From the NCBI RefSeq assembly GCF_009296265.1, contig NZ_WBJS01000005.1, positions 310,001-374,000 on the forward strand: 64,000 nucleotides of DNA, given 5' to 3'. Made by a program: the position numbers and the translations under genes. Source of the DNA: Thioclava sp. JE_KL1. GTDB taxonomy: Bacteria > Pseudomonadota > Alphaproteobacteria > Rhodobacterales > Rhodobacteraceae. The notes beneath the pieces were generated by a model. The model was not told the origin of the DNA. It was given only the letters and a program-made list of their open reading frames with translations, and did not search any database. Positions 9,055 through 18,640 of this stretch are shown here, in pieces (positions within the stretch are counted from its first letter, which is position 1; each line of letters starts with the position of its first letter).

Positions 9055-9654
9055 TCAGGCCTCCAGCTTCACACCGGCAGAGCGCATCTCGCTATGCGCC
9101 TCCTGCAGCGACCCATCGAGGGCGATCGCTCGGCAGGCGCTTTCGATCACGGTCGCGCGGAAACCCAGCTTCGCCGCATCCAGCGCCGACCACGCGACGC
9201 AGAAATCGGTGGCGAGCCCCACGAAGGTCAAATCCTCGACGCCCCGGTCACGCAGGTAGCCCGCAAGCCCGGTCGGCGTCTTGTGGTCGTTCTCGAAGAA
9301 GGCCGAATAGCTGTCGACGCCGCGCCGGAACCCCTTGCGGATGATCAGCTGCGCCCGGTCCACGGCGAGATCGGGATGGAACTCCGCCCCTTTGGAACCT
9401 TGCACGCAATGATCGGGCCAGAGCGTCTGCAGCCCGTACTCCATATGCACCTGCGTGAAGGGGGCGGCCCCCTCGTGCTGGCTCGCGAAAGAGGCGTGAT
9501 CCGCGGGGTGCCAATCCTGCGTCAGAACCACGCTGTCGAACTCGGTCATCAGCGTGTTCACGCGCGCCACGATCTCGTCGCCCCCCGATACCGCCAGCGC
9601 GCCGCCGGGGCAGAAATCGTTTTGCACGTCGATCACGATCAGGGCTTTGGTCAT
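9055..9654 (-). CDS. pncA: Nicotinamidase
   Basis: Isochorismatase-fold amidase that converts nicotinamide to nicotinate, the substrate of the next gene product. It has 199 residues. The catalytic Asp is in VIDVQNDFCPGG. The metal site is DWHPADHASF, with a further histidine likely in MEYGLQTLWPDHCVQ. The catalytic Cys is in GLATDFCVAWSALDA. The start is set at 9654 by a strong GGGAGG seven bases upstream; a longer reading to 9777 adds residues with no family match. Confidence 0.95.
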   Translation of the reverse strand: MTKALIVIDVQNDFCPGGALAVSGGDEIVARVNTLMTEFDSVVLTQDWHPADHASFASQHEGAAPFTQVHMEYGLQTLWPDHCVQGSKGAEFHPDLAVDRAQLIIRKGFRRGVDSYSAFFENDHKTPTGLAGYLRDRGVEDLTFVGLATDFCVAWSALDAAKLGFRATVIESACRAIALDGSLQEAHSEMRSAGVKLEA

Positions 9655-9769
9655 CACTTTACCTCCCGCAGGGTTTTCCCATGGGTAGGCCGCGCACCCC
9701 CTGTGGTCAACGGCATGGATGCGTAACGGCTCTTGCCTAACGCCCCCGCACGGCGCTAATGCGGGGCCC

Positions 9770-10675
9770 ATGTTCACCGTTGCCGCGCTTTACCATTTCA
9801 CCCGGTTCGAGTCCCCCGAGGCCCTGAAGGCCCCGCTGGCGAAGATCGCCTGCGCGCATGGCGTGAAAGGCTCGCTCCTGATCGCGCGCGAAGGGATCAA
9901 CGGCACCATTGCAGGCACCCGTGAAGGGATCGACGCGGTGCTGGCGCATATCCGCAGCTTGCCGGGCTGTGCCGATCTGGAATGGAAGGGAAGCGCGGCC
10001 GAGGAGATGCCCTTCGGCAAGATGAAGGTGCGGCTCAAGCGCGAGATCGTCACGATGGGCGAGCCCGATATCGACCCGAAAGCCCGCGTCGGCCATTACG
10101 TCGAGCCGCAGGACTGGAACGCGCTGATCTCCTCGCCCGACACGGTCGTGATCGATACGCGCAACGATTACGAGATCGAGATCGGCACTTTCGAGGGGGC
10201 CATCGACCCCGGCACGAAATCTTTCCGCGAATTTCCGCAATGGTGGCGCGACAATGCGCATCGCTTCCACAACAAGCGCGTCGCGATGTTCTGCACCGGC
10301 GGTATCCGCTGCGAGAAATCGACGAATTTCCTGCTCTCGGAAGGGGTGCCCGAGGTCTATCACCTCAAAGGCGGCATCCTGAAATATCTCGAGGACATGC
10401 CTGAAGACGGCTCGCTCTGGCAGGGCGACTGCTTCGTCTTTGATCAGCGCGTGAGCCTGCGCCACGGGCTGAAACAGGGCGATTACGACAGCTGTCACGC
10501 CTGTCGCCGCCCGGTCTCCGCGGAAGACAAGCGCCATCCCGATTACGAGGAAGGCGTCTCCTGTCACCGCTGCGTCGGCGAGTATTCCGATGCCGATCGC
10601 GACCGCTTCCGCGAGCGCGAACGTCAGATGCGCCTCGCCGCCGAGCGGGGCGAAGCGCATCTCGGACGCGATTAA
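9770..10675 (+). CDS. trhO: tRNA uridine-34 hydroxylase, rhodanese domain
   Basis: Oxygen-dependent enzyme that hydroxylates uridine 34 in tRNA (formerly UPF0176/YceA). The 301 residues show an N-terminal acylphosphatase-like domain with [10 protein letters not shown], a rhodanese domain with the active-site Cys in [15 protein letters not shown], and a C-terminal cysteine-rich part (SCHACRRP and SCHRCVGEY) that probably binds a metal. It is divergent from pncA. The start at 9770 gives the conserved [10 protein letters not shown] beginning. Confidence 0.92.
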   Translation: MFTVAALYHFTRFESPEALKAPLAKIACAHGVKGSLLIAREGINGTIAGTREGIDAVLAHIRSLPGCADLEWKGSAAEEMPFGKMKVRLKREIVTMGEPDIDPKARVGHYVEPQDWNALISSPDTVVIDTRNDYEIEIGTFEGAIDPGTKSFREFPQWWRDNAHRFHNKRVAMFCTGGIRCEKSTNFLLSEGVPEVYHLKGGILKYLEDMPEDGSLWQGDCFVFDQRVSLRHGLKQGDYDSCHACRRPVSAEDKRHPDYEEGVSCHRCVGEYSDADRDRFRERERQMRLAAERGEAHLGRD

Positions 10676-10836
10676 TTATCCGCGCAGACCTGCGTCAGAT
10701 CGTTGCAGCCTTGCGTGACGGTCGGAGCCCCGGTGGTCGGGAAGTCCAGACGCGGCAGCGAGAAATCCCCGACGCCAGCCGATGCGGCGGTTGCGCCAAA
10801 CACAGACAGAACAAGGGCGTAAGCGAGACGTTTCAT
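10672..10836 (-). CDS. Small secreted protein of unknown function
   Basis: 54 residues: a clear signal peptide ([20 protein letters not shown], cleavage after the AxA) and a short mature part of about 34 residues containing two cysteines close to the C-terminus ([13 protein letters not shown]) that could form a disulfide. GGAGAA sits six bases before the ATG, which decides the start against a much longer in-frame reading. It overlaps the trhO stop by four bases on the other strand. It is divergent from mbfA, and three GAAC palindromes lie between the two genes. The function is not recognised. Confidence 0.65.
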   Translation of the reverse strand: MKRLAYALVLSVFGATAASAGVGDFSLPRLDFPTTGAPTVTQGCNDLTQVCADN

Positions 10837-10853
10837 AGCGGTTCTCCATAACT

Positions 10854-10924
10854 GAACTACTTGGTTCGGAATTGAATATGAACCGTTCGGTTCGGAAATC
10901 AAGCCTAAATGAACTGAACAGTTC
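10854..10924. promoter_or_regulatory. Array of three 14-bp GAAC palindromes (putative operators)
   Basis: Three related dyads with two-base centres: GAACTACTTGGTTC (10854-10867, one mismatch), GAACCGTTCGGTTC (10880-10893, perfect) and GAACTGAACAGTTC (10911-10924, perfect). Consensus GAACYG-NN-CRGTTC. Starts are 26 and 31 bases apart. They lie just upstream of the small secreted gene and 68 bases or more before mbfA. The size and symmetry are typical of TetR-like repressors; no such regulator is encoded nearby. Confidence 0.55.
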
Positions 10925-10960
10925 GAAATACTGCCTTGCGCTGGACGCAACTCTGCATAT

Positions 10961-10977
10961 TTTAGAACCGTTCTAAA
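10961..10977. promoter_or_regulatory. Irr box (iron-control element) upstream of mbfA
   Basis: Perfect 7-3-7 palindrome TTTAGAACCGTTCTAAA ending 14 bases before the mbfA ATG. It fits the TTTAGAA-N3-TTCTAAA form known for Irr in alphaproteobacteria, and mbfA is an established Irr target in Bradyrhizobium and Agrobacterium. The location between promoter and start suggests repression by Irr under iron shortage. Confidence 0.8.
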
Positions 10978-10991
10978 AAAGAGGGCCTCCC

Positions 10992-11969
10992 ATGCTTCCC
11001 GGTTTCGCGTCACGCCGCCGTTTCGACGATCTCACTGAACAGGAAGTGCTTGCGCTCGCGATCTCCTCCGAGGAGGACGACGCCCGCATCTATCGCCAAT
11101 ATGCCGAACATCTGCGCACCGAATATCCGGCCTCCGCGAAGATCTTCGACGAGATGGCGAAAGAGGAAGACGAGCATCGCCGCCTCCTGATCGCCCGGCA
11201 CACGGACCGCTTCGGCGATGTGATTCCGCTGATCCGCCGCGAGCATGTCGCAGGCTTCTACAATCGCAAACCGATCTGGCTCACGAAGAACCTCTCGCTC
11301 GACACGATCCGCGGCGAGGCCGAGGCGATGGAGCGCGAGGCAGGCAAGTTCTACACGCTCGCGGCCCAGCGTAGCTCCGATGCCAGCACGCGCGAGTTGC
11401 TGGGCGATCTCGCCGCTGCCGAACTCGGTCACGAGCAAAAGGCCGAAGAGCTGACCGGCACGCATCTGCCCGAGAGCGAAAAGGAAGAAGAGGACCGCCA
11501 GGCCCATCGCCAGTTCATCCTGACCTGGGTGCAACCGGGGCTCGCCGGGCTGATGGACGGCTCGGTCTCGACCCTCGCGCCGATCTTCGCCACCGCCTTC
11601 GCGACCCAAAACCCGTGGACGACTTTCCTCGTGGGCCTCGCGGCCTCGGTCGGCGCGGGCATCTCGATGGGCTTCACCGAGGCCGCGCATGATGACGGCG
11701 TGATCTCGGGCCGCGGCTCGCCGATCAAACGCGGCATCGCCTCGGGCGTGATGACGATGCTGGGCGGCCTTGGCCACGCGCTGCCCTACCTGATCCCCGA
11801 TTTCTGGACCGCGACCACCATCGCGATCATTGTCGTGTTCATCGAGCTTTGGGCCATCGCCTGGATCCAGAACCGCTTCATGGAAACGCCCTTCCTGCGC
11901 GCGGCCTTCCAGGTCGTGCTCGGCGGCGCGCTGGTCTTCGCAGCCGGTGTCTTGATCGGCGGCGGCTGA
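10992..11969 (+). CDS. mbfA: Membrane-bound ferritin-like iron exporter MbfA
   Basis: Fusion of an N-terminal erythrin-vacuolar (ferritin-like) domain and a C-terminal VIT1/CCC1-type membrane domain; exports iron and protects from iron and peroxide stress. The 325 residues show di-iron carboxylates in SSEEDDARIYRQYAEH, AKEEDEHRRLL, EREAGKFYTLA and AAELGHEQ within the first 150 residues. GLMDGSVSTLAP and several hydrophobic segments follow from about residue 170. GAGGG lies just upstream of the ATG. An Irr box lies at 10961-10977. Confidence 0.95.
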   Translation: MLPGFASRRRFDDLTEQEVLALAISSEEDDARIYRQYAEHLRTEYPASAKIFDEMAKEEDEHRRLLIARHTDRFGDVIPLIRREHVAGFYNRKPIWLTKNLSLDTIRGEAEAMEREAGKFYTLAAQRSSDASTRELLGDLAAAELGHEQKAEELTGTHLPESEKEEEDRQAHRQFILTWVQPGLAGLMDGSVSTLAPIFATAFATQNPWTTFLVGLAASVGAGISMGFTEAAHDDGVISGRGSPIKRGIASGVMTMLGGLGHALPYLIPDFWTATTIAIIVVFIELWAIAWIQNRFMETPFLRAAFQVVLGGALVFAAGVLIGGG

Positions 11970-11986
11970 CGCCGCCCTGCGCTTTG

Positions 11987-12010
11987 CCTTCGGCTTGGAA
12001 TAAATATCCC
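11987..12010 (-). repeat. Dispersed intergenic repeat, copy 1
   Basis: A 24-bp sequence that on the minus strand begins GGGATATTTATTCCAAG and ends CCGAAGG. It matches 22 of 24 positions of the copy at 61567-61590. It lies in the gap after mbfA. Next to it is GC-rich DNA, as in the other copy. Confidence 0.6.
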
Positions 12011-12095
12011 CGCCGGAGGCATCCCGGCCTCTCCGCAGGGCTAACGTTTCATTCCATAGCTGGCACTTGCCAAAACCGCATGCTAGCCCTTGGCC

Positions 12096-13013
12096 ATGCT
12101 TGAGATCTTTCTTAAGACCTTGCCCTTTTTCGCCCTGATCGGGCTTGGCTGGTTCGCCGGACAGATCCGCTTTTTCACCGCCGAGGCGACCGCGTGGCTG
12201 ACGAAATTCGTCTTCTACTTCGCGCTCTCGGCGATGCTGTTCAAATTCTCCGCCAATCTCGATCTGGCCGCGCTCGTCGATCCGCAGTTCATCCTCGCCT
12301 ATCTGACCGGATCGGGCGCGGTCTGGCTGATCACTTTCGCCGTCGCCAAGGCGCGCAAGCTGCCCACCGCGCTTTCCGCGATGGAGGCGCATACCTCGAT
12401 GACCGGCAATACCGGCTTTCTCGGCGTGCCGATGCTGGTGGTGCTGCTGGGACCGGCAGCGGTGGGGCCGGTCTTGATGGTGTTGAGCTGCGATCTGATC
12501 GTGTTCTCCTCGATCATCACGATCTTCATAACCGCAGCGCGGCACGGGAAGGTCTCGCTCGCGCCGATCGCGCTGGGGCTGGTGAAGAACCCGATGATCG
12601 TCTCGATGGTGGCGGGGCTCGCCTGGGCCGGGCTGAAACTGCCGATGCCGGGCCCGCTTTCGGAGTTCATGACGATCCTCGGCGCCGCCGCCACGCCCGG
12701 CGCGCTGTTCGCCATCGGCGCGTCGCTAGCCGGCAAATCGGCCGAGAAGCCCGCGCCCGCCGTCTGGCTTTCCTTCGGCAAGCTCTTCCTGCACCCGGCC
12801 GCCATCGCGATCACGTCGCTGCTGATCTTCGATGTCGACCCCTTCGCGGCGGGTGTGATGATCGCCGCCGCCGCCCTTCCCGTCGCGGGCAATGTCTATA
12901 TTCTGGCGCAGCATTTCGGGGTGGCGCCGCAGCGCGTCTCGGCCGCCATCCTCGTCTCGACCGCTGTCTCGATCCTCACGGTTCCGGCGGTTATCCATTG
13001 GGTTCACGGCTAA
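12096..13013 (+). CDS. AEC-family permease (auxin-efflux-carrier type)
   Basis: Inner-membrane carrier of about ten hydrophobic segments, 305 residues, of the bile/arsenite/riboflavin-like AEC group that includes malonate and organic-acid carriers. Seen: FFALIGLGWFAGQ at the start, the SMTGNTGFLGVPM region typical of the crossover, and AALPVAGNVYILAQHF near the C-terminus. The substrate is unknown. Its stop merges with the Shine-Dalgarno of the next gene (TAAGGAGG), so it is probably co-transcribed with the S-formylglutathione hydrolase gene. Confidence 0.87.
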   Translation: MLEIFLKTLPFFALIGLGWFAGQIRFFTAEATAWLTKFVFYFALSAMLFKFSANLDLAALVDPQFILAYLTGSGAVWLITFAVAKARKLPTALSAMEAHTSMTGNTGFLGVPMLVVLLGPAAVGPVLMVLSCDLIVFSSIITIFITAARHGKVSLAPIALGLVKNPMIVSMVAGLAWAGLKLPMPGPLSEFMTILGAAATPGALFAIGASLAGKSAEKPAPAVWLSFGKLFLHPAAIAITSLLIFDVDPFAAGVMIAAAALPVAGNVYILAQHFGVAPQRVSAAILVSTAVSILTVPAVIHWVHG

Positions 13014-13023
13014 GGAGGCTTTG

Positions 13024-13854
13024 ATGAAAACGATCTCGGAAAACCGCTGTTTCGGAGGCGTCCAAGGCGTCTACTCGCACGCGTCGAAGGTCAATGATTG
13101 CGAAATGACCTTCGGGCTGTTCCTGCCGCGCGAGGCCGAGGACGGGCCGGTGCCGGTGCTGTGGTATCTCTCGGGGCTGACCTGCACCCATGAGAATGCG
13201 ATGACCAAGGCAGGCGCGCAGGCGTTTGCGGCCGAGCATGGGATCGCGCTCGTGTTCCCCGACACTTCGCCGCGCGGCGAGGGCGTGGCCAACCACGAGG
13301 ATTACGATCTGGGCCAAGGCGCGGGCTTCTATGTCAACGCGACGCAGGACCCGTGGGCGCCGCATTTCCGGATGTGGGATTACATCGCCGAGGAACTGCC
13401 GAACGCTATCGACGCCGCCTTCGAAATCGACCCCGAGCGGCAGGCGATCACCGGCCATTCGATGGGCGGGCACGGTGCGCTGACGCTGGCGATGTCGCTG
13501 CCCGAGCGTTTCCGCTCGGTCTCGGCCTTCGCGCCGATCGCGAACCCGACGCAAAGCGACTGGGGTCGCAAGCAATTCAGCGCCTATCTGGGCGACAACG
13601 AGGCCGCATGGGCCGCGCATGACGCGACGCTTCTGATGCGCGAACGCGGGTTCGACGGCGAAGTGTTGATCGATCAGGGCGGCTCGGACCAGTTCCTCGA
13701 CCTGCTGAAGCCCGAGGCGCTGGCCGAGGCGATGGCAGCGCGCCGTCAGCCCGGCACCTTCCGGATTCAGGAAGGTTACGATCACAGCTACTATTTCGTC
13801 TCGACCTTCATTCCCGATCACATCGAGTTCCACGCCGAGGCGCTCTGGGCGTGA
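13024..13854 (+). CDS. fghA: S-formylglutathione hydrolase
   Basis: Esterase-D-type serine hydrolase that completes glutathione-dependent formaldehyde oxidation to formate. 276 residues. The nucleophile is Ser146 in [10 protein letters not shown]. The oxyanion region is [10 protein letters not shown] with the family cysteine, and the catalytic His is in YDHSYYF. A strong AAGGAGG precedes the ATG. No glutathione-dependent formaldehyde dehydrogenase is in the window, so its partner lies elsewhere. Confidence 0.94.
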   Translation: MKTISENRCFGGVQGVYSHASKVNDCEMTFGLFLPREAEDGPVPVLWYLSGLTCTHENAMTKAGAQAFAAEHGIALVFPDTSPRGEGVANHEDYDLGQGAGFYVNATQDPWAPHFRMWDYIAEELPNAIDAAFEIDPERQAITGHSMGGHGALTLAMSLPERFRSVSAFAPIANPTQSDWGRKQFSAYLGDNEAAWAAHDATLLMRERGFDGEVLIDQGGSDQFLDLLKPEALAEAMAARRQPGTFRIQEGYDHSYYFVSTFIPDHIEFHAEALWA

Positions 13855-14309
13855 TCTGGGTCGACGCGGATGCCTGCCCGGTGAAGGCCGAGGCCGAGAA
13901 GGTCGCGACCCGTCTCGGCGTCAAGCTGATGCTTGTCTCCAATGGCGGGCTGCGGCCCTCGCCCAATCCGCTGGTCGAGATGGTCTATGTCGATCAGGGG
14001 CCGGACGTGGCCGATATGTATATCGCCGAGCGGGCGACGGTCGGCGATGTGGTGATCACGAACGACATTCCGCTGGCGGCGAAATGCGTCGAGGCCGGCG
14101 CGCGGGTGCTGCGCCCCGATGGCGAGGCGCTGACCCCCGCCAATATCGGTAACGTCCTGGCGACACGGGATTTGATGGCGGACCTGCGCTCCGCCGATCC
14201 GTTCCGGCAGGGCGGCGGCAAGCCGTTTTCCAAGGCCGACCGGGCGCGGTTCTCGGATGCGCTCGACCGGGTCGCGCGGGCGGCAGCAAGAGAGGTTAAG
14301 AATGGTTGA
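13851..14309 (+). CDS. UPF0178 (YaiI/YqxD) family protein
   Basis: 152-residue protein of a widespread uncharacterised PIN-like family. Recognised from [18 protein letters not shown] at the N-terminus, [19 protein letters not shown] in the middle and [18 protein letters not shown] at the end; the acidic residues in VDADACP and TNDIPL would form a metal site. It starts with GTG overlapping the fghA stop (GTGA), so translation is coupled. The biological role is unknown. Confidence 0.88.
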   Translation: MIWVDADACPVKAEAEKVATRLGVKLMLVSNGGLRPSPNPLVEMVYVDQGPDVADMYIAERATVGDVVITNDIPLAAKCVEAGARVLRPDGEALTPANIGNVLATRDLMADLRSADPFRQGGGKPFSKADRARFSDALDRVARAAAREVKNG

Positions 14310-14919
14310 GGCAGTTATCTTCGATATCGGTAACGTGCTGATAGAATGGCAGCCGGAGCGGCATTACGACCGGATCATGCCGCGCGAGACCCGCGAGCAG
14401 ATGTTCGCGGAGGTCGATCTGCACGGCATGAATGACGAGATCGACCGCGGCGCGCCGTTCCGCGAGACGATCTACGCATGGGCCGAGAAATACCCGAGCT
14501 GGCGCGATGCGATACGGCGCTGGCACGATGACTGGATCGAGATGGCAGCCCCCGAAATCCCGCATTCGCTGCGCTTGATGAAATCCTTGCAGGCCAAAGG
14601 GATGCCGGTTTTCTCGCTGACGAATTTCGGGATTCAAAGCTACGATTTCGCGGCCACGCATTACCCGTTCCTGCGCGATTTCGACCGCGATTTCATCTCG
14701 GGCCATATGGGCGTCACGAAGCCCGACCCGAAGATCTATCAGATGGTCGAGGACGCGTCGGGGCTGTCCGGCTCGGATCTGATCTTCACCGATGACCGCG
14801 CCGACAATATCGCGACGGCGCATACCTTCGGCTGGAAGACGCATCTGTTCGACGGGCCGGAGGGCTGGGCGCGGCGGCTGGTCGAGGAAGGGCTGCTAGA
14901 GGAGGCGGAGGCCGCATAA
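14302..14919 (+). CDS. HAD-superfamily phosphatase (YihX-like)
   Basis: 205-residue HAD subfamily IA hydrolase. Motif I reads [11 protein letters not shown], with the nucleophile aspartate followed by Gly rather than the usual second Asp, as in the YihX glucose-1-phosphatase group. Motif II is SLTNFG, motif III the Lys in [10 protein letters not shown], and motif [11 protein letters not shown]. It overlaps the UPF0178 stop by eight bases. A sugar phosphate is a likely substrate class but not shown. Confidence 0.85.
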   Translation: MVEAVIFDIGNVLIEWQPERHYDRIMPRETREQMFAEVDLHGMNDEIDRGAPFRETIYAWAEKYPSWRDAIRRWHDDWIEMAAPEIPHSLRLMKSLQAKGMPVFSLTNFGIQSYDFAATHYPFLRDFDRDFISGHMGVTKPDPKIYQMVEDASGLSGSDLIFTDDRADNIATAHTFGWKTHLFDGPEGWARRLVEEGLLEEAEAA

Positions 14920-14932
14920 GTCAAACTTATGC
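14914..14932. terminator. Inverted repeat between convergent genes
   Basis: GCATAAGT and ACTTATGC (8-bp perfect stem, three-base loop CAA) at the HAD stop codon. It lies between the HAD gene and the convergent dxs gene. There is no T run on either side, so a bidirectional terminator is only one reading. Confidence 0.35.
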
Positions 14933-14961
14933 AGCCGCCGCGAAAATAAGGAAAACTTATC

Positions 14962-16884
14962 TCAGGCGCGTTTCGCGACCGCGACGCCCAGAAGCTCGAG
15001 CACCTTCGACTCGATCTGCGGCGCATCCATGCCTGCCGAGTGATACATGTCCTCGGGCGAGGCGTGGTCGATGAACGTGTCGGGCAGGACCATCGAGCGG
15101 AACTTGAACCCGTGATCGAAGACGCCCTGCTCCGACAGGTATTGCGCGACATGGCTGCCGAAGCCGCCGATCGCGCCTTCCTCGATGCAGATCAGCGCCT
15201 CGTGCTCGGCCACAAGCCGGTCGATCAGATCGGTGTCGAGTGGTTTGACGAAACGTGCATCGGCGACGGTCGGCGCAAGGCCGCGGGCCTGCAGCGCCTC
15301 GCGCGCTTTCAGCACTTCGGCCAGACGGGTGCCGTAGGACAGGATCGCGACGCGCGCGCCTTCCGCGATCATCCGGCCCTTGCCGATTTCCAGCGGCACG
15401 CCTTCTTCGGGCATGTCGACGCCCATGCCTTCACCGCGCGGGTAGCGGAAGGCGATCGGGCCGTCGTTATATGCTGCGGCGGTGGCGACCATATGAACCA
15501 GCTCGGCCTCGTCGGCGGCGGCCATTACGACCATGCCGGGCAGCGAGGACATGAAGCCCACATCGAACGAGCCCGCATGGGTCGCGCCATCCGCGCCGAC
15601 CAGACCGGCGCGGTCGATGGCGAAGCGCACGGGCAGGCGCTGGATCGCGACGTCGTGGACGATCTGGTCGTAGCCGCGCTGCAGGAAGGTCGAGTAGATC
15701 GCGCAGAACGGCTTCATCCCCGAAGCGGCGAGCCCGGCGGAGAAGGTGACGGCATGCTGCTCGGCGATGCCCACGTCGAAACAGCGGCGCGGATAAACGC
15801 CCGCGAATTGCTTCAGCCCCGTGCCGTCGGGCATGGCGGCGGTGATGCCGACGATCTTCTCGTCCTTCGCCGCTTCCTTGATCAGGCTTTCGGCGAAGAC
15901 CTTGGTGTAGCTCGGCGCGTTGGAGGGCGATTTCTTCTGCTCGCCGGTGCTGAGATCGAATTTCGCGGTGGCATGGCCGCCATCGGGGCGGTTCTCGGCC
16001 GGGCCGTAGCCCTTGCCCTTCTTCGTTACCGCGTGGATCAGGACCGGGCCGGTCGCGCGGGCTTTGAGCGTGCGCAGCAGCGGCAGCAGCTGGTCGAGGT
16101 CGTGGCCGTCGACCGGGCCGACATAGGAGAAGCCCAGCTCTTCGAACAGGGTGCCGCCCATGGCGATACCCTTGAGCATTTCCTTCGCCCGGCGCGCGCC
16201 TTCCTGGAACGGAACGGGCAGCAGGCCGACCGCGCCTTTGGCGGCGGATTTCAGGTCCTGCAGCGGGGCCTCGGAGTAAAGCCGGGTGAGGTAGCTCGAC
16301 AGCGCGCCGACGGGCGGGGCGATCGACATCTCGTTGTCGTTGAGCACGACGAACATGCGTTTGCCCAGATGACCCGCGTGGTTCATCGCCTCGAAAGCCA
16401 TGCCGCCCGACATCGCGCCGTCACCGATCACGGCAATCGCGTCGCCGGTCTCGGCGCCCAGCTCGCGGCCCATCGTGAAGCCGGTCGCGGCCGAGATCGA
16501 GGTGGAGCTATGGCCCGCGCCGAACGGATCGTAGGGCGACTCGGAGCGCTTGGTGAAGCCCGACAGCCCGCCCTTGGTGCGCAGCGTGCGGATGCGGTCG
16601 CGGCGCCCGGTGAGGATCTTGTGCGGGTAGCACTGGTGGCCCACGTCCCAGACGATCTTGTCGCGCGGTGCGTCGAACACGGCATGCAGCGCGACCGTCA
16701 GCTCGACCACGCCCAGACCCGCCCCCAGATGCCCGCCGGTTTGCGAAACGGCCGAGATGGTCTCGGCGCGCAATTCGGTGGCGAGCGTTTTCAGCTCGGG
16801 ATCGGAAAGGCCTTTCAGATCGGACGGCAGTCGCACCTTGTCGAGGAGCGGCGTGGCCGTTTGGTCGTTCGGGTTATCGCTCAT
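14962..16884 (-). CDS. dxs: 1-deoxy-D-xylulose-5-phosphate synthase
   Basis: Thiamine-diphosphate enzyme joining pyruvate and glyceraldehyde-3-phosphate, first step of the MEP isoprenoid pathway and source of the DXP for thiamine and pyridoxal. 640 residues. Seen: the [16 protein letters not shown] block, the ThDP motif from [15 protein letters not shown] to the asparagine of [14 protein letters not shown], the transketolase pyrimidine-domain stretch [17 protein letters not shown], and [18 protein letters not shown]. It is the last gene of xseB-ispA-dxs, with a purine-rich GGGGGC before the start. Confidence 0.97.
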   Translation of the reverse strand: MSDNPNDQTATPLLDKVRLPSDLKGLSDPELKTLATELRAETISAVSQTGGHLGAGLGVVELTVALHAVFDAPRDKIVWDVGHQCYPHKILTGRRDRIRTLRTKGGLSGFTKRSESPYDPFGAGHSSTSISAATGFTMGRELGAETGDAIAVIGDGAMSGGMAFEAMNHAGHLGKRMFVVLNDNEMSIAPPVGALSSYLTRLYSEAPLQDLKSAAKGAVGLLPVPFQEGARRAKEMLKGIAMGGTLFEELGFSYVGPVDGHDLDQLLPLLRTLKARATGPVLIHAVTKKGKGYGPAENRPDGGHATAKFDLSTGEQKKSPSNAPSYTKVFAESLIKEAAKDEKIVGITAAMPDGTGLKQFAGVYPRRCFDVGIAEQHAVTFSAGLAASGMKPFCAIYSTFLQRGYDQIVHDVAIQRLPVRFAIDRAGLVGADGATHAGSFDVGFMSSLPGMVVMAAADEAELVHMVATAAAYNDGPIAFRYPRGEGMGVDMPEEGVPLEIGKGRMIAEGARVAILSYGTRLAEVLKAREALQARGLAPTVADARFVKPLDTDLIDRLVAEHEALICIEEGAIGGFGSHVAQYLSEQGVFDHGFKFRSMVLPDTFIDHASPEDMYHSAGMDAPQIESKVLELLGVAVAKRA

Positions 16885-16903
16885 TGGCTGCCCCCTAGGC
16901 GCG

Positions 16904-17770
16904 CTACATCTCGCGGGAGATAACGAAACGCGCAGCGGCCCGCAAGTTTTCCGCTTCCTCGCCGTAAGGCGAAAGCGCGTCTATGGCTTGCTCGATCAGC
17001 TCGCCCTCCCGAAGCCGCGCGCCGGCGAGGCCGAGCAGCGAGACGAAGGTGGCTTTGCCGGCCTCGGCATCCTTGCCGACCCGTTTCCCGGCGGCCTTTT
17101 CGCAACCCGTCACATCTAGGATGTCATCGTGAATTTGAAAGGCCAGACCGACCGCATCGGCGAAATCGCTCAGGGGGCCCTCGTCCTCGCCCGCGAGGAT
17201 CGCGCCGGTGCGCGAGGCGAACGAGATCAGCGCCCCGGTCTTGCCCGCCTGCAGCGCGGTGATCTGGCTGAGCGAGAGCGGATCGGTGGCACTTTCCGCC
17301 GCGATGTCGAGCGCCTGACCGTGGCCCATGCCAGCCGCGCCGGAGGCTTTCGCGAGCGCAAGGCTGAGGGCGACGCGCCGCTCTGCCGGGCCGAGGACGG
17401 GGTCGGCGCAAAGCTCGAAGGCAAGCGTCTGCAACACGTCGCCGGTCAGCACGGCGGTGGCCTCGTCCCATTTCACGTGGATCGTCGGCTGGCCGCGGCG
17501 CAGATCGTCGTCATCCATGCAGGGCAGGTCGTCATGCACGAGGCTATAGGCGTGCAGCGCCTCGACCGCGGCGGCGGCGGGCATCGCCTGCGCCTCCGGG
17601 ATGCCGAAGATCGCGGCGCTTTCGATTGCGAGGAAGGCGCGCAGACGTTTGCCGCCCTGCAGCGCGTAATGCATCGGTGCGCGCAGCGGCCCCTCGGGCT
17701 GGCGCGCCACGGCGGCATCGAGCGCGACCTGAACGGTCGTCTGCACCTCTTTCAAACGGGAGGTGAACAT
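16904..17770 (-). CDS. ispA: Polyprenyl (farnesyl/geranylgeranyl) diphosphate synthase
   Basis: Chain-elongating prenyltransferase, 288 residues, making C15 diphosphate from IPP and DMAPP. The first aspartate-rich motif is [17 protein letters not shown], with the insertion typical of bacterial FPP synthases. The second is FQIHDDILD, and GGKRLRAFL lies at the IPP-binding region. Its ATG follows the xseB stop directly (TAAATG), and dxs starts 20 bases after its end, so three genes share one transcript. Confidence 0.95.
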   Translation of the reverse strand: MFTSRLKEVQTTVQVALDAAVARQPEGPLRAPMHYALQGGKRLRAFLAIESAAIFGIPEAQAMPAAAAVEALHAYSLVHDDLPCMDDDDLRRGQPTIHVKWDEATAVLTGDVLQTLAFELCADPVLGPAERRVALSLALAKASGAAGMGHGQALDIAAESATDPLSLSQITALQAGKTGALISFASRTGAILAGEDEGPLSDFADAVGLAFQIHDDILDVTGCEKAAGKRVGKDAEAGKATFVSLLGLAGARLREGELIEQAIDALSPYGEEAENLRAAARFVISREM

Positions 17771-18007
17771 TTACAGACCTTCGGCGGGGGTCGTGCCTTT
17801 CGGAGCGCCGTCGGCATTGAGCGTGATTTTCTCCACGCGCGCCTCGGCCTCTTTCAGAAGCTTGGCGCAATGCTCTTTCAGCTTGGCGCCGCGCTCATAG
17901 AGTTTGATCGACTCGTCCAGGGGCACGTCGCCATGTTCCAGTTTGCCCACGACTTCCTCGAGAGCCTTCATCGCCTCTTCGAAGCTCAACGCGTCAATAT
18001 CGCTCAT
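17771..18007 (-). CDS. xseB: Exodeoxyribonuclease VII small subunit
   Basis: 78-residue helical partner of XseA in exonuclease VII. The pattern SFEEAMKALEEVVGKLEHGDVPLDESIKLYERGAKLKEHC is the conserved core. The start is set at the ATG 18007 rather than the TTG one codon earlier. First gene of xseB-ispA-dxs, the arrangement found in many proteobacteria. Confidence 0.95.
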   Translation of the reverse strand: MSDIDALSFEEAMKALEEVVGKLEHGDVPLDESIKLYERGAKLKEHCAKLLKEAEARVEKITLNADGAPKGTTPAEGL

Positions 18008-18132
18008 CAATCTGCATTCCCGGTGATATGTCGTCCAATAAGGCTCTGACGCCCAGGTTCCTGCAAACCATATCCGGCTCGCGGAGTCGAGATCACCCCG
18101 CGAGACCGGTGCTGTCGTGAACGTCTTATCGC

Positions 18133-18528
18133 CTATTTCTGAAGCGACTCGAGATATGTCGCGAGTGAAAGGACGCGCCCGCGCGTGGCCAGGACGTCGG
18201 TGTAATACGGCGCACCATGCCCGCCCTGTTCCATGAACACATCGCCGAAGACCGGCATCGGCCCGCCATGCGCACGCACGCCTGTGCGTCCGTCGATGAT
18301 GTGGATCGCCTTAAGCATCGGGAACTCGCCGTCATTGGCGGCGGCAAGACCGGTCAGATCGGCGGGTTTCACGTTCAGATATTCGGCCATCGGCCCGGCG
18401 CCCGTGCCATCGTCGCCATGACAACTGGCGCAATATTGGCCGTAGAGAGCTTTGCCGACATCGCCGTCCTGAGCGATGGCCGGGGTCGCGGCGAGACATG
18501 CCGCAGCGATGAGGTAAGTGAAGCGCAT
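18133..18528 (-). CDS. Periplasmic class-I c-type cytochrome
   Basis: 131 residues with a signal peptide (MRFTYLIAAACLAATPAIA) and one haem attachment site, YCASCHG, about 15 residues into the mature protein. A candidate distal Met ligand lies in GGPMPVFGDVF, and the C-terminal LATYLESLQ helix is typical of small cytochromes. GGGAGGA lies four bases before the ATG. The electron partner is unknown. No oxidase or dehydrogenase gene sits next to it. Confidence 0.88.
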   Translation of the reverse strand: MRFTYLIAAACLAATPAIAQDGDVGKALYGQYCASCHGDDGTGAGPMAEYLNVKPADLTGLAAANDGEFPMLKAIHIIDGRTGVRAHGGPMPVFGDVFMEQGGHGAPYYTDVLATRGRVLSLATYLESLQK

Positions 18529-18640
18529 AGTGTCCTCCCACACAAGTTGACGCATAGGAAGGTTGGGCGCGAAATGAAGCCGAGTCGATGATCGACGTCA
18601 ATGACGAAGGGCGCCCCTTTTTGCTAAGGAACGCCCCACG

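Noticed and set aside
9655-9777. 41-residue N-terminal extension of PncA
   Set aside because: The strong GGGAGG before 9654 and the family start MTKALIVIDVQ favour the shorter form; the extension would overlap the trhO start.
11961-11976. GGCGGC-TGAC-GCCGCC hairpin at the mbfA stop
   Set aside because: No T run follows; stem of six bases in very GC-rich DNA is expected by chance.
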